From positions 558,001-622,000 of the forward strand of contig JACZZP010000005.1 of the NCBI GenBank assembly GCA_015183035.1: a stretch of 64,000 bases of DNA, given 5' to 3'. Below are positions 1-9,300 of this stretch, in pieces. The notes below the pieces were generated by a model. That model had not been told where the DNA came from. It saw nothing but the letters and a program-made list of their open reading frames with translations, and did not search any database. The position numbers and the translations under genes were made by a program. The DNA is from Meloidogyne chitwoodi (lineage: Eukaryota; Nematoda; Chromadorea; Rhabditida; Meloidogynidae). Numbering within the stretch: the stretch's first letter is position 1; every line of letters starts with the position of its first letter.

Positions 1-326
1 AGCTTCAGCTAAAGCTCATGATGGGATAGATGTGCTAAGAGAATCAATGACTATAGCATCGGCATGCATGAATCATTTTAGAACAAATCACTTGAAGGAA
101 AATCACTTGGCTCTTGTTCCAGAGAAGGGGTATGACAATGCTGATAATCAAAGCAAACTAGCTCTGAAATTTATGAAATGGTATGAAGAAGAACATGGAG
201 TTACCATTCAAAATGCTTATTCAAAGGGAGGAGAGAAAAAAGTGGGCAATTATAAGTTGGATGGGTGGATAGAGGAGGAGAAGCTTGGGATAGAAGTTAA
301 TGGGTGTGCATGGCACGGGTGCGAGT
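1..326 (+). pseudogene. Maverick family-B DNA polymerase fragment
   Basis: Open from base 2 in frame 2 and running in from outside the window. It encodes about 108 residues typical of the N-terminal half of protein-primed PolB of Mavericks: a DVLRESMTIASACMNHFR stretch, a YDNADNQSKLALKFMKWYEE helix, and an NGCAWHGC stretch that matches the family's F-H-G-C-x-W-H-G-C signature. Right after WHGC the frame enters a repeat belonging to the opposite-strand gene and stops at 344-346. The palm-domain motifs (SLYP, DTD) are absent. The junction near 326 therefore marks a deletion that removed the polymerase core. It cannot encode a working polymerase. Confidence 0.75.
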
Positions 327-1118
327 GGTTATTGGAGGCTGAGTAGTGGTTTTTGGAGGGTGAGTTGTGATTATAGGAGGTTGAGTAGTGGTTATAGGAG
401 GTTGAGGAGTGGTTATTGGAGACTGAGTAGTGGTTTTTGGAGGGTGAGTAGTGATTATAGGAGGCTGAGTAGTGGTTATTGGAGGGTGAGTAGTGATTAT
501 AGGAGGTTGAGTAGTGGTTATAGGAGGTTGCGTAATGGTTATTGGAGGTTGCGTAGTGATTATTGGAGTTACATGTGTCAATTTCTTCTTTGGAGGTTCG
601 TGGTTTTCAGGTGTTGGAGATTTAGTTACTCCTTCAGCTGAGGATGAAGGAGATGGAGTCCTGAGTTCACCTTCAGGTTTTTCATCTTCCATAGGAGATG
701 GGGTTCTAAGTTCACCTTCTGGACTAACACTACGCTTTGGTTTACGAACAGTTGGTTTTTCGATTAGTTTTTCGGGCTCCTCTAACGGTTTTGCTATAAC
801 AGCATCACTTTGATGTTTTAATGTAGATACTAAAAATTGATGCAATTCCTCTACTGAAGTGTGGGATCCCTTAGGAACAGGTAAACGAATTACTCTAGCC
901 TTATCATTATTATCGAGAAAATGAATATCAATAAATTGCTCATCTAAAGTTCCAATTGTTGAAGGCCATGAATAAGGGTAACTTATACTATGTAAACCAC
1001 AAACCCAATCTCCAGAAAAATATAATGGTTTTGGTAAATGAACTCTGAATTTATTTGGTCTATTATCTGAATAATCGGGAACATTACTTGGAAGGAAAAT
1101 AAAAAATGTATTAGACAT
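297..1118 (-). CDS. Maverick structural (capsid-like) protein, C-terminus chimeric
   Basis: Start chosen at the Met beginning MSNTFFIFLPSNVPDY (an upstream Met at 1142 is possible). The N-terminal 100 residues contain a pattern, LPxP-L-xx-x-G-x-W-x-x-G-L-x-x-I-x-Y-P, that I associate with a conserved uncharacterised Maverick protein, possibly the penton-like minor capsid protein; that assignment is uncertain. After it comes a Lys/Glu/Pro linker, then a run of Thr-Thr-Gln-Pro-Pro-Ile units produced by an expanded DNA repeat, then a terminal TRTRAMHTH read from antisense polB sequence. The natural C-terminus is therefore lost and the stop codon is accidental. Tail-to-tail with the polB scrap. 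Confidence 0.6.
   Translation of the reverse strand: MSNTFFIFLPSNVPDYSDNRPNKFRVHLPKPLYFSGDWVCGLHSISYPYSWPSTIGTLDEQFIDIHFLDNNDKARVIRLPVPKGSHTSVEELHQFLVSTLKHQSDAVIAKPLEEPEKLIEKPTVRKPKRSVSPEGELRTPSPMEDEKPEGELRTPSPSSSAEGVTKSPTPENHEPPKKKLTHVTPIITTQPPITITQPPITTTQPPIITTHPPITTTQPPIITTHPPKTTTQSPITTPQPPITTTQPPIITTHPPKTTTQPPITTRTRAMHTH
330..570. repeat. Short-period repeat coding Thr/Gln/Pro/Ile units
   Basis: About thirteen degenerate units of roughly 18 bp (GTGGTTATTGGAGGCTGA and variants). Read on the minus strand they give TTTQPPI or TTHPPI repeats in the capsid-like gene. Period divisible by three, so both strands stay open here. Confidence 0.8.
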
Positions 1119-1155
1119 ATTTATCAAATGAAATATATACAATAAAATTATGTTT

Positions 1156-2232
1156 TTATACTAGTTGTGTCTCGTGTATCCATTCTCGTTCAGGATACCC
1201 TATAAATTTTACAAGTAAATCGAATGTTCCATCATCTCTTTTCTTTTTACGAACAATTTTTTCAATTCTATATTCTGTGTCTGTATCTTTACGAACTCTT
1301 GACAATTCCTCTTTGTAGAACGAACCTTTGAATTTTTCGCCTTTATCATCTTTAATTTTGTAAAGAATTGGTTGGACATTGTCTTTGACTCTTTCAACTT
1401 GCAATATTTCATCACCCCAGTTTGGAATGTATCCTTTCTCAAATACTCCCTTACCCACGCTCATACGTACATGATCTCCTTTTTTGAGTTTTGATTTCTT
1501 TTTTGAAAATTGATCACCATATATTCGCTCCCATATCTCTTGAGCATTATCAAAATTAACATCAATAGGTCGCATTCCGTGGACTCTGCTTTTAGCCTTA
1601 TTTATTCCTTCTATAATTTTTGGAAGGACATCTATCCATTTCAAGGTCTTATTTTGTGCAAAATATCGATAAATTCTCTGTTTAATGTTTCGTATAGCCC
1701 TTTCTGCTAAAGATGCTTTCACAGTAGAGTGATTTGGTTCAGTTTTGTGTATTTCTTCCTTTTCAAAATACTCTCTAACTACTTTATTCTTAAATTCTAA
1801 TCCTTTATCTGAAAAAATTCTATGAGGTTTCATAGGCATTTGATCAATAAGTTTTTTAAAGCCTTCAAGCATATCATTAGAACCTTTTGTTTTAACAGGT
1901 ATACCAAATATTCTTTTGGATAAAACATCTATACCTAAAAGTAAATATCGGTTGCCTTTATTATGTCGCGATATTGCTTGAAAATCTGCAAGATCAACTT
2001 GAACATCTGTCATAAATCCTGCTGGAATAGTCTTTGTTCTTTTAAAATGAATACGTCTTGGGCGCATTAAGGTATATGTTCTGTGACCTTCTAAATAGTT
2101 TTGAACAACATTTTTAGGTATATTTTTGTATTCTTTTCTAGCTTCTTTCCACAGTCTATCAACACCTGAAAAGGCTGCTGGAGACTCTGGATTATTGTAA
2201 AGATGTTGAAGAAACTTTGTGTAATCTACCAT
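1156..2232 (-). CDS. Maverick integrase (DDE, rve family) with chromodomain
   Basis: A 358-residue protein with a complete retroviral-type integrase core. The catalytic residues appear to be D80 (TDVQVDLADF), D142 (FSDKGLEFKN) and E177 (SLAERAIRNIK), giving a D,D35E spacing. The N-terminus LQHLYNNPESPAAFSGVDRLW is the usual start of Maverick integrases, and the C-terminus (from about residue 318, EYRIEKIVRKKK to PEREWIHETQLV) looks like a chromodomain, thought to direct integration to modified chromatin. No stop or frameshift is visible, so this gene may still be functional although the element is broken. Its start overlaps the upstream gene by 41 nt in another frame. It is similar to the family annotated in C. 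elegans as transposon-derived proteins. Confidence 0.9.
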   Translation of the reverse strand: MVDYTKFLQHLYNNPESPAAFSGVDRLWKEARKEYKNIPKNVVQNYLEGHRTYTLMRPRRIHFKRTKTIPAGFMTDVQVDLADFQAISRHNKGNRYLLLGIDVLSKRIFGIPVKTKGSNDMLEGFKKLIDQMPMKPHRIFSDKGLEFKNKVVREYFEKEEIHKTEPNHSTVKASLAERAIRNIKQRIYRYFAQNKTLKWIDVLPKIIEGINKAKSRVHGMRPIDVNFDNAQEIWERIYGDQFSKKKSKLKKGDHVRMSVGKGVFEKGYIPNWGDEILQVERVKDNVQPILYKIKDDKGEKFKGSFYKEELSRVRKDTDTEYRIEKIVRKKKRDDGTFDLLVKFIGYPEREWIHETQLV

Positions 2233-2752
2233 TTCTTTTCCAAAGGGAAGGTTTAAACTCTTTTATAGGCCTCTCTTTGCGTTTGTTAACATCCGCAATT
2301 GAGGGTTTTCTAACACCCCATCTAGATGCTGAAACTTTAACTTTAGTTTCAGCTGGAGATATAGGTTTAAGTCTAGATGAAGATTTAATATCTTGAAATA
2401 TAGCAGGTTTAATATCTTGAGCGGAAGGATTTAGATATGTCGATGTAAAACTATCATCTATAAACATATTATCGTCATTCTCTTCATCTATTCCTGAAAT
2501 AGGCCTCGCTGTGATACCTTTAGAACTAGCTACCATTTCTACTCTAACAGGTCTATTTTGCTGTTCATTACGCATTTTTAAATATCTTCTCAATTCCTGA
2601 TTGTACTTTATATTTTTTTCACTTGGAGTTTCTTTTTTCTTTTTGGTTTTCTCAAGAGTTGTACGCATAAAATCTAAATTTGGTTCGCCTGTATCATGAG
2701 TCGTAAGCCTTTTGTATATCTCTTCTGGAACTAAAATAAATTTATTTGCCAT
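2192..2752 (-). CDS. Maverick hypothetical protein, Lys/Arg/Ser-rich
   Basis: An intact 186-residue reading frame between the integrase and the small basic protein, same strand. It is rich in charged residues and Ser/Pro and has no membrane segment or motif I recognise. The N-terminal half (KFILVPEEIYKRLTTHDTGE) resembles the start of a conserved but uncharacterised Maverick protein. Its last 41 nt overlap the integrase start in a different frame, a compact arrangement typical of these elements. Function unknown. Confidence 0.6.
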   Translation of the reverse strand: MANKFILVPEEIYKRLTTHDTGEPNLDFMRTTLEKTKKKKETPSEKNIKYNQELRRYLKMRNEQQNRPVRVEMVASSKGITARPISGIDEENDDNMFIDDSFTSTYLNPSAQDIKPAIFQDIKSSSRLKPISPAETKVKVSASRWGVRKPSIADVNKRKERPIKEFKPSLWKRNGRLHKVSSTSLQ

Positions 2753-2758
2753 ATCTAA

Positions 2759-3118
2759 TTATTGAGTTTCGGAACTATTATTCTTATATATACTCTTGGC
2801 CATTTCCATCAACACAGGGGTTAAAAGAGCTGCAAAAACCCCTATCCCTCCACCTTTTTGATTAACAATATGACGAGCTCCTCTTTCGCTTCGGACTCTA
2901 CTCATATGTCGTACAAACTCTGCATGTGGTATTAATCTTTTCCTCTGTCTATTAGTGAGATGAAATCTCCCTTTTGCAATATTCAAACATATTTCAGCTA
3001 TTGCTAAAAGTTGATTAGTATTTGAAAGCCTCAAAAGTTTTTTACGTTTTGTCTCAGATTTTGTCTTTGATAGTAAATTTAAAAAATCAATATTTTCTTG
3101 AATCAGTTTATTAACCAT
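2759..3118 (-). CDS. Maverick small basic protein with KGGG motif
   Basis: Start chosen at MVNKLIQENIDFL (3118), which overlaps the ATPase stop by 8 nt in the form ATGGTTAA; a Met ten residues upstream is less likely. About 119 residues: a helical basic N-terminal part (LLRLSNTNQLLAIAEICLNI, LTNRQRKRL) followed by QKGGGIGVFAALLTPVLMEM, a glycine hinge plus hydrophobic segment. This arrangement is common among small Maverick and adenovirus-like virion proteins (pX-like). Role as a genome-binding or capsid-lining protein is an inference. Confidence 0.6.
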   Translation of the reverse strand: MVNKLIQENIDFLNLLSKTKSETKRKKLLRLSNTNQLLAIAEICLNIAKGRFHLTNRQRKRLIPHAEFVRHMSRVRSERGARHIVNQKGGGIGVFAALLTPVLMEMAKSIYKNNSSETQ

Positions 3119-3758
3119 TTTTAGAAATAAAAACAATTTTCTCTTCATCCTCCTTAAATATGTTGGTCCTTAGCCGTAAATTTGATTCTGAGGATGCATG
3201 CATATCGATTACCAAATAACCATAGGGCTGACTCGTTGCTTGTTTATACGCATCAAGAAAATAATCTAGTTGACGAGGAAATAATTGTACACCAATATTC
3301 CTTACAGAAAGCATAGAATTCGGAGATCGCATAAGTATAATATATTGAGAATTTTGTCTTGCAACTTTAATTTTTGGCTCGAATAAATTTTGTGTTACAA
3401 AAATTATGGCAAAATTTTGATGGTGGGCCTTTTTAGTGAATAATTCAGATAAGTACTTTTCATTTATAGAAAGTAGTAAATCATCTAAAATTAAAAGCAA
3501 TGGTTTTGGATATTTATTAATAACTTCTTCTGAAGGGACACCTGAATAAACATTGACTCCTGATTTCTGTAAAATAGGTACAAGTATATTCATTTCGCCA
3601 AAGCAATAAAGTATTGATTTGGGTTTAGGGAAAATTAGCTCATTCGAATATGATATAAATTTTAAAAGCAATGTGCTTTTACCACTGGAACTAGGACCTG
3701 ATATAATCATACCAAAAGGAAGTTTAAATTTTAAATCTTTATTTGAAATTAAATCCAT
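3111..3758 (-). CDS. Maverick genome-packaging ATPase (FtsK/HerA-like)
   Basis: About 215 residues from the preferred Met (MDLISNKDLKFKLPFG); two upstream Mets would add 8 residues. Walker A is GPSSSGKST (residues 21-29) and Walker B is LLLILDD (about 87-93), followed by a TQN sensor-like motif (FVTQNLF) and a basic RSPNSMLSVRNIG stretch. This is the A32-like packaging ATPase found in Mavericks, poxviruses and adeno-like elements, which would pump DNA into capsids. It appears intact, with all catalytic motifs. It lies upstream of, and overlaps by 8 nt, the small basic protein gene. Confidence 0.85.
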   Translation of the reverse strand: MDLISNKDLKFKLPFGMIISGPSSSGKSTLLLKFISYSNELIFPKPKSILYCFGEMNILVPILQKSGVNVYSGVPSEEVINKYPKPLLLILDDLLLSINEKYLSELFTKKAHHQNFAIIFVTQNLFEPKIKVARQNSQYIILMRSPNSMLSVRNIGVQLFPRQLDYFLDAYKQATSQPYGYLVIDMHASSESNLRLRTNIFKEDEEKIVFISKNG

Positions 3759-3856
3759 AACTAACAAGTTTACGAATATCATTATTTGACTCTTTTATAT
3801 CTTTCAATCTGTTGGAATTCCTGTTAAAGAAACATCTAAGCCCTTGAAGAATTCAT

Positions 3857-4276
3857 CTAAAACTTCTTTGTCGGAAGAGAATCATGTGATTGAAGTTGAA
3901 CAGTTTCGCATGGTGGTGGTGCGCTCTCGATTGATATTAGCGCAGGAATCTCTGTCTTTAGCGTAGAATTGTATGGCACATTAAAGACACGCCCCTTATT
4001 CTTCACTTTAAAGAAACAGTGGCCGGGTAAATCGTAGAATGAATCAAATGGAACAAAGCGACTCCCTGAAAAGCGTGTACAGTAAACAATCACGCCCTCT
4101 TTTACTACTACAAAGTCCAATTCAACTTCCGTAGCCTTGCATTTGGTACATTTTCCAGCTTGATCATAAGGAATAAAACGCGGAGTTGTAAGTCGGACAC
4201 TAGAAATAGTGATCCCGCTAGAGGTAATATTAAAATCTATTTCGGGTAAAATTTTAGGAAAATTTTTGTTGTTCAT
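3857..4276 (-). CDS. Hypothetical protein with CxxC knuckle, Maverick-linked
   Basis: 139 residues, intact, upstream of the ATPase gene on the same strand. It contains one CTKC pair (GKCTKCKA) plus other cysteines, two similar beta-rich segments (RLTTPRFIPYDQAG and RFSGSRFVPFDSFYDLPG) that look like an internal duplication, and a C-terminus of PPPCETVQLQSHDSL. I do not recognise it. Its position suggests it belongs to the element, but base composition here is slightly more GC-rich than its neighbours, so a captured host gene is also possible. Confidence 0.5.
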   Translation of the reverse strand: MNNKNFPKILPEIDFNITSSGITISSVRLTTPRFIPYDQAGKCTKCKATEVELDFVVVKEGVIVYCTRFSGSRFVPFDSFYDLPGHCFFKVKNKGRVFNVPYNSTLKTEIPALISIESAPPPCETVQLQSHDSLPTKKF

Positions 4277-4529
4277 CTTAAAATGAATCTAAAATGAAAA
4301 ACGCTCTTCTTTTATAGTGGGAGAGGAGGTAATTTTTAAAATAAGAGAAAATACTTTCTTGCGAATAAATGGGTTTGTTATCTTACAAGGGAACATCAAC
4401 TACCGCAACAGCCTCCTGTCAAGTTATTTAATATATATTATAAATGTATAATATGATTGAAAAATAATAGCGGCCCATGTCCTCGAAAAATTTTTTCGCG
4501 CAATATTAATGTAAAAATAAAACATAAAT

Positions 4530-5405
4530 ATGTGAATAAAATTAAAAAGCCCTGATATAAGGGCATATAACAAATATGTGAATAAAAGGTGCATAAAATT
4601 AAAAGCCCAGATATACGGGCAAAAACATAAATTTGTGCAAAATTAAAAAGCCCAGAATTACGGGCATAAAACAAATAAGTGAATAAAAGGTGCATAAAAT
4701 TAAAAGCCCAGATATACGGGCAAAAAACAAATTTGTGCAAAATTAAAAAGCCCAGAATTACGGGCAAAAAACAAATATGTGAATAAATTAAAAAAGCCCA
4801 GAATTACGGGCAAAAAACAAATTTGTGCAAAATTAAAAAGCCCAGAATTACGGGCAAAAACATAAATTTGTGCAAAATTAAAAAGCCCAGAATTACGGGC
4901 ATAAAACAAATAAGTGAATAAAAGGTGCATAAAATTAAAAGCCCAGATATACGGGCAAAAACATAAATTTGTGCAAAATTAAAAAGCCCAGAATTACGGG
5001 CATAAAACAAATAAGTGAATAAAAGGTGCATAAAATTAAAAGCCCAGATATACGGGCAAAAACATAAATTTGTGCAAAATTAAAAAGCCCAGAATTACGG
5101 GCATAAAACAAATAAGTGAATAAAAGGTGCATAAAATTAAAAGCCCAGATATACGGGCAAAAAACAAATTTGTGCAAAATTAAAAAGCCCAGAATTACGG
5201 GCAAAAACATAAATAAGTGCAAAAAATTAAAAGGCCCAGAATTACGGGCATAAAACAAATATGTGAATAAATTAAAAAGCCCAGAATTACGGGCATAAAA
5301 CAAATAAGTGAATAAAAGGTGCATAAAATTAAAAACCCAGATATACGGGCAAAAAACAAATTTGTGCAAAATTAAAAAGCCCAGAATTACGGGCATAAAA
5401 CAAAT
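4530..5405. repeat. AT-rich minisatellite, alternating 45/56-bp units
   Basis: Tandem array of two alternating units, each carrying AAAGCCCAGAATTACGGGC or its variant with GATATACGGGC. One unit (about 45 bp) contains ACAAATTTGTGC, the other (about 56 bp) contains AAATAAGTGAATAAAAGGTGC. Together they form a higher-order period near 100 bp. Long open frames on the minus strand are by-products of the repeat. Confidence 0.9.
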
Positions 5406-5629
5406 AAAAAACTTAAATGTAGAGAAAAAAGTGAAATAGTGTTAAGGTGTAAATTAAAAAATGAAAAAAATATTTTAATAAATATAATAATTTTAAAAAG
5501 TCAATAAAATAATCTTAATTCGCGTCGCAAAATAGGAAAAAAGAGTACTAAAAATGTTTCTTCACATAGAAGAAAATATAAGGAAAAATAGGTTTAATTT
5601 CTTAAGAATCAATATATAAAATGGAAAAA

Positions 5630-6050
5630 GAACGGCCAGTGTTGGTGGAATGAAAAAAGAGAAGCGTAAACACTGGTCATTTCTGCTGGATAAAAAATTT
5701 TACTGTTCTCTCTTCTTCCCAAAATAGATAAGAAAGACAATGGTCAATACCCTTGGGAAGAAAGGAAAATGCCGCGACACTGTAGACAATGGTCAATACC
5801 CTTGGGAAGAAAGGAAAAGGATTTTATTTATCTAAAACTGTTCAATGGCTAAAGAAGACAAGAAAATTGTGACTGTTCAATCCCTTGGGAAAAAAGAAAA
5901 ATGCCGCGACACCGGCTACTCCTCTTCTTCTTTTCCCAACTACCTCTCTTCTTTTAGATCCTTTACCCGCGACATCATTTTCTTTTACCCCTTGCCCGCG
6001 ACACCGTTTTTCTCATACCCCCTTGCCCCCGCGACATCGACCGGGGGTTA
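5630..6050. repeat. Short direct repeats with CCGCGACAC cores
   Basis: Three partial copies of a unit with CAATGGTCAATACCCTTGGG and GCCGCGACAC (5738-5785, 5786-5822, 5871-5917), followed by further CCCGCGACA cores to about 6040. Locally GC-rich within AT-rich DNA. No gene seen; 5406-5630 and 6050-6130 hold nothing I recognise. Confidence 0.6.
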
Positions 6051-6130
6051 ACTACTGATCTATATCAGTATTTAATTTTTGTTGTATTTTGTCTATATAT
6101 ATTTACATATATAATACTCTAGGTTAATAT

Positions 6131-6293
6131 CAGTGATGGAAAAGTTCCAAAATTTCCACGGAACTAGTTCCATTTCCGCAACTATTGTGGGTGAGAAACT
6201 AGTACCGGACCAGTTCTAGTTCTGGAACAAGTTCCTCCAAAAATTTGGTAGTTCCGTAGTTGAAGTTCCGGTAATGGAACTTTCCCATCACTG
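6131..6293. mobile_element. hAT-type MITE (163 bp) with 8-bp target duplication
   Basis: Ends CAGTGATGGAAAAGTTCC and GGAACTTTCCCATCACTG are inverted repeats. It is flanked by GTTAATAT (6123-6130) and GTTAATAC (6294-6301), an 8-bp target duplication with one change. The interior consists of GGAACTAGTTCC-type palindromic motifs. Two diverged relatives lie at 11400-11596 and 32636-32864. 8-bp duplications and CAGTG ends indicate hAT mobilisation. Confidence 0.8.
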
Positions 6294-6493
6294 GTTAATA
6301 CACATCACAACACCAGTGCTTTGAAGGTCATACCAAAATCATACTCAAATATAGATACGATGTATGAGTATGAGAAAAATCGAAAATTCCAAGCACTGCC
6401 CAACACTTTCATTAAAAATAATATTACTAAATATAAAATACTTGATATTCCTATCATAATAATATTTTTTCAAATTTTATTTCTTTATTAAAG

Positions 6494-7369
6494 AGCAATC
6501 CTTCACATGATTATGGAGATTTAATAAATAGAAATGTACAAATGCAAAATATAATTACATCAGCTATGATTATCATTAAAAATTTTGTCAATTTTATTAT
6601 AGAAAATCAAAATCCACCAATAATTTTAAATCATCTTATTCAACGTTTTGGTAATCGAACTCGACAAATTATTCAAAATCAGCGAAATATTTTAACTCGT
6701 AATCAACGAAATACTTTAAATGAAATTCGACAAATTATTTCGACTCAATTTCAACAATTTAATCAAAATCAAAATCAACAAATTATTTTAACTCAAAATC
6801 AACGAAATATTTTAAATCAAAATCAACCTTTAATTTTAGAACAAAGTCGTGGATCTATTATAAATCTAATTCTTGGATTTATTGAAGTTCAAATTCAAGG
6901 ATTTATTAATTTTAATCAAAATCAAGGACACGGAGGACAAAATAATGGACAAGGAGGTGAAGGTCGTGGACAAGGTACAAAAACAGAAAGTATAAATATA
7001 TATTCGGATGTCGTGAAAATTCCTCTTGGAGAATTCCTCTCCAAGCAAAAATATTCTCCCTGGAAAATACCACTTTTAAAAGAAAAATTACTCTTAAATA
7101 ATTATTTAAATGATTTTGGATCATTTAAAAAATTATTGTACTATGTTAGAACAATCTTATTAAAATAATTTAAAATAACTTTAAATCTTCCAATAATTTT
7201 GCTCGAAGAGGAATTTTCCGAAACTCATACTATATTTTAATCTAATTATAACCGATTTCCCTCCAAAGATATAACCTTATGTATAGGGCAATTTTAAAGT
7301 AATTATAACAATATTCAACTAATAAATTTTTTAATTAAATATTTTTAATATAAAGGAGGTCATCATTAA
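6494..7369 (+). pseudogene. 5'-truncated copy of the secreted N/Q-rich gene family
   Basis: Corresponds to exons 4 (6494-6974) and 5 (about 7359-7369) of the family described at 9498. Exon 4 follows a TTTCTTTATTAAAG acceptor and encodes SNPSHDYGDLINRNVQMQNI, then Asn/Gln-rich helices with repeated NQRNIL units and a short Gly-rich tail (GHGGQNNGQGGEGRGQG). The donor position (GTACAA) is at the same codon as in the other copies, and the last exon would add GHH. No signal-peptide exon and no exons 2 or 3 exist upstream; the sequence there is a hAT MITE and unrelated DNA. Probably not expressed as a secreted protein. Confidence 0.6.
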
Positions 7370-7764
7370 AGAAAAGGAAAGAAAATGGATGTTGAATGGA
7401 TGTTGAGATTAAAAAAAGAAAAGAAAATTTTAAATATTTCTGACTTTATTTTTTAGCTATTTTTTAAATTATCTTTTCTCTCTTTCATTTTTTTAAAACA
7501 AATCGAATTACTATTTTATTATTTAAACTTCTAAAATCGAAAAATTTGATGTTATGTTTTATTTTTAAATTTTGTTAGAATAATTATTTTTGTGAAACAA
7601 CACAAAAACATTTGGAAATTTTTTAACTAAAAAATTAATAGCAACCTTTTTATTTATTTATTTAAAAATGTTTTTTTATTTTTAAAATAAAATTGTAGTA
7701 AAACAAAAATAAATACAAAAACAGGCCTCTGAAAATTAAAAAACAAAGCAAGTCTCTAAAAATA

Positions 7765-8658
7765 ATGGGTTGTCAGATAAGTAATGAGCCTTTTCCGCTT
7801 ATTCTTCTTTTCTACGTATATAATCATACTCATTCTAAATTAATTAAATCATTCTTTATACCGTTCGATAGCCCATTCTTTGCTCTATCATTTGACATAT
7901 CATTTCAACCAAAACTTTAATTTTTCAGTTTTTAACTAATTATTAAAAATAGTTATTTCAAAATCATAAATTCAGACTGTGGTCTTTAAGTTTTTTGAGC
8001 ACGGCCCAACTATAACTCAATCAAAAAACGAAATTGCCGCCTTGAAGGGTATGAAATGGGCTTCATTTTCGACCATCAAACGCTGGTACAAAAAATTTTG
8101 TACTGAAGATATGGGCAGTTTTAGTTTTTTCGGCTAAATTTGGCTTTTGGAAGTGAAATGGTCGATATGGGGACTAAATTAACTTGAAATTTTACTAAAT
8201 AGCATAGTTAACTGTGTATAAGTCAAAATAATTTGTTTCGAAGCTCAGGTGTAACGATATGACAAAATGATATTTTTTAGGGATATGCATCACCACCACC
8301 ATGCTAATGCCATTCGTTCTCACATCACCGAAACACACAAATGAGAAGGCTTAACACACCCGCCTTACTTTTGAGACATTACTCTTTCCGATAATAACCG
8401 ATTTCGCCCGCTAAAAAATTATTTGCGTGATATTAGATCTCAAAATGATGCGTAAGTCGAAAATTGGGTTGCCAACTTTTCCAGGCCAAATCTATAACAA
8501 ATTTCTAAAGATGGGGGATTCAAAAATTACATAGTGAAGGGCAAGAATTGATAGATAATAATGGACTTTAAATTATTTCTTGCTTATTTTTTGTTTTCGA
8601 GTTATGATAAATTTTTTGTGCTATGCGTAAAGGGCTCATTACTTATCTGACAACCCAT
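7765..8658. mobile_element. Mariner-family relic, 894 bp, near-perfect terminal repeats
   Basis: Ends are inverted repeats of about 30 bp beginning ATGGGTTGTCAGATAAGTAA and reading on through TGAGCC, flanked by TA on both sides (7763-7764 and 8659-8660). Inside, about 7980-8140 on the plus strand encodes a helix-turn-helix fragment containing FKFFEHGPT and STIKRWYKKF, matching the DNA-binding N-terminus of mariner transposases. The catalytic part is missing or unrecognisable and the element is shorter than an autonomous copy (about 1.3 kb), so it is non-autonomous. Confidence 0.85.
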
Positions 8659-9180
8659 TATTAAAATTTTAAAAATATTTTTTTTTAATTTAAATAAAAT
8701 AAAAACTTTTTTAATATACTTAGAATAAAATTATTTTTTAATTTTTACCAATCTAACTATTCCGGAGCAGATAAGTTTTACATCTATTTTTATACAAAAT
8801 ATCTGTCCGCAAGAGTCGCACTCTACAAATATATTATTCAAATTATTTAGTTGTTTTGCTTCTTAAATAGAAAAAATGTTTTATTTTATATTTATTAAAT
8901 ATTTTTTAAGGTTATATTTTTCTATTTTTTGCTAAATTTTTTTAATTGATTTTTATTTTTTTAGAGGAAATGCTTTGTTCTCTTTCCTATATCGAATGAG
9001 TGGATACCTATATAGAGTGAAAGTACTAAATTAGAAATCTTAGGTAACACGTGAATATAATGAGGAAGTAAATAAATTTAAAAAAATAATTCAATGCTAG
9101 CCTCTAATATTTTTTTTAATGCCCTTTTAAATTTCGAAAGCAAATTTACTTTCGAGTTATTTAATAAAATTTAAAGGTAG

Positions 9181-9300
9181 ATTTAGAGAAAAATAATATT
9201 TAAGAATCGAATTTTTAGAAATTAAAATGCTTGGTAGAGAAAGAAAATTTAACTTTGAGCTCTCAAAAGCGTGCGTATCCAAAGTCTTTAAAAAGGCTTA
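9181..9300 (+). promoter_or_regulatory. Conserved upstream block of the secreted gene family, copy 1
   Basis: About 120 bp found upstream of each full copy: TTAGAGAAAAATAA, then AAAATGCTTGGTAGAGAAAG, then AAGCGTGCG and AAAGTCTTTAAAAAGGC. Here it ends about 200 bp before the ATG at 9498. Strong conservation in non-coding DNA points to a promoter or enhancer, or to part of the transcribed 5' region. Evidence is the repetition only. Confidence 0.5.

Larger units (their letters stand above)
1..4276. mobile_element. Maverick/Polinton DNA transposon remnant
   Basis: A cluster of Maverick-type genes: a DNA polymerase B fragment on the plus strand facing six minus-strand genes, among them a retroviral-type integrase with chromodomain, a packaging ATPase and a small basic protein with a KGGG motif. 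Integrase, ATPase and polB together are diagnostic of Mavericks. Genes are packed and overlap (8 nt between ATPase and the basic protein, 41 nt between integrase and its upstream neighbour). I see no major capsid or protease gene, and polB is cut at both ends, so this is an incomplete copy. The left end lies outside the window and no terminal inverted repeat was found near 4300. Confidence 0.85.

Noticed and set aside
300..813. Plus-strand frames rich in Tyr/Trp/Arg/Gly
   Set aside because: Antisense of the Thr/Pro repeat and linker of the Maverick capsid-like gene.
4438..5396. Hydrophobic minus-strand frames (ARNSGLFNFAQI repeats)
   Set aside because: Products of the AT-rich minisatellite, in more than one frame.
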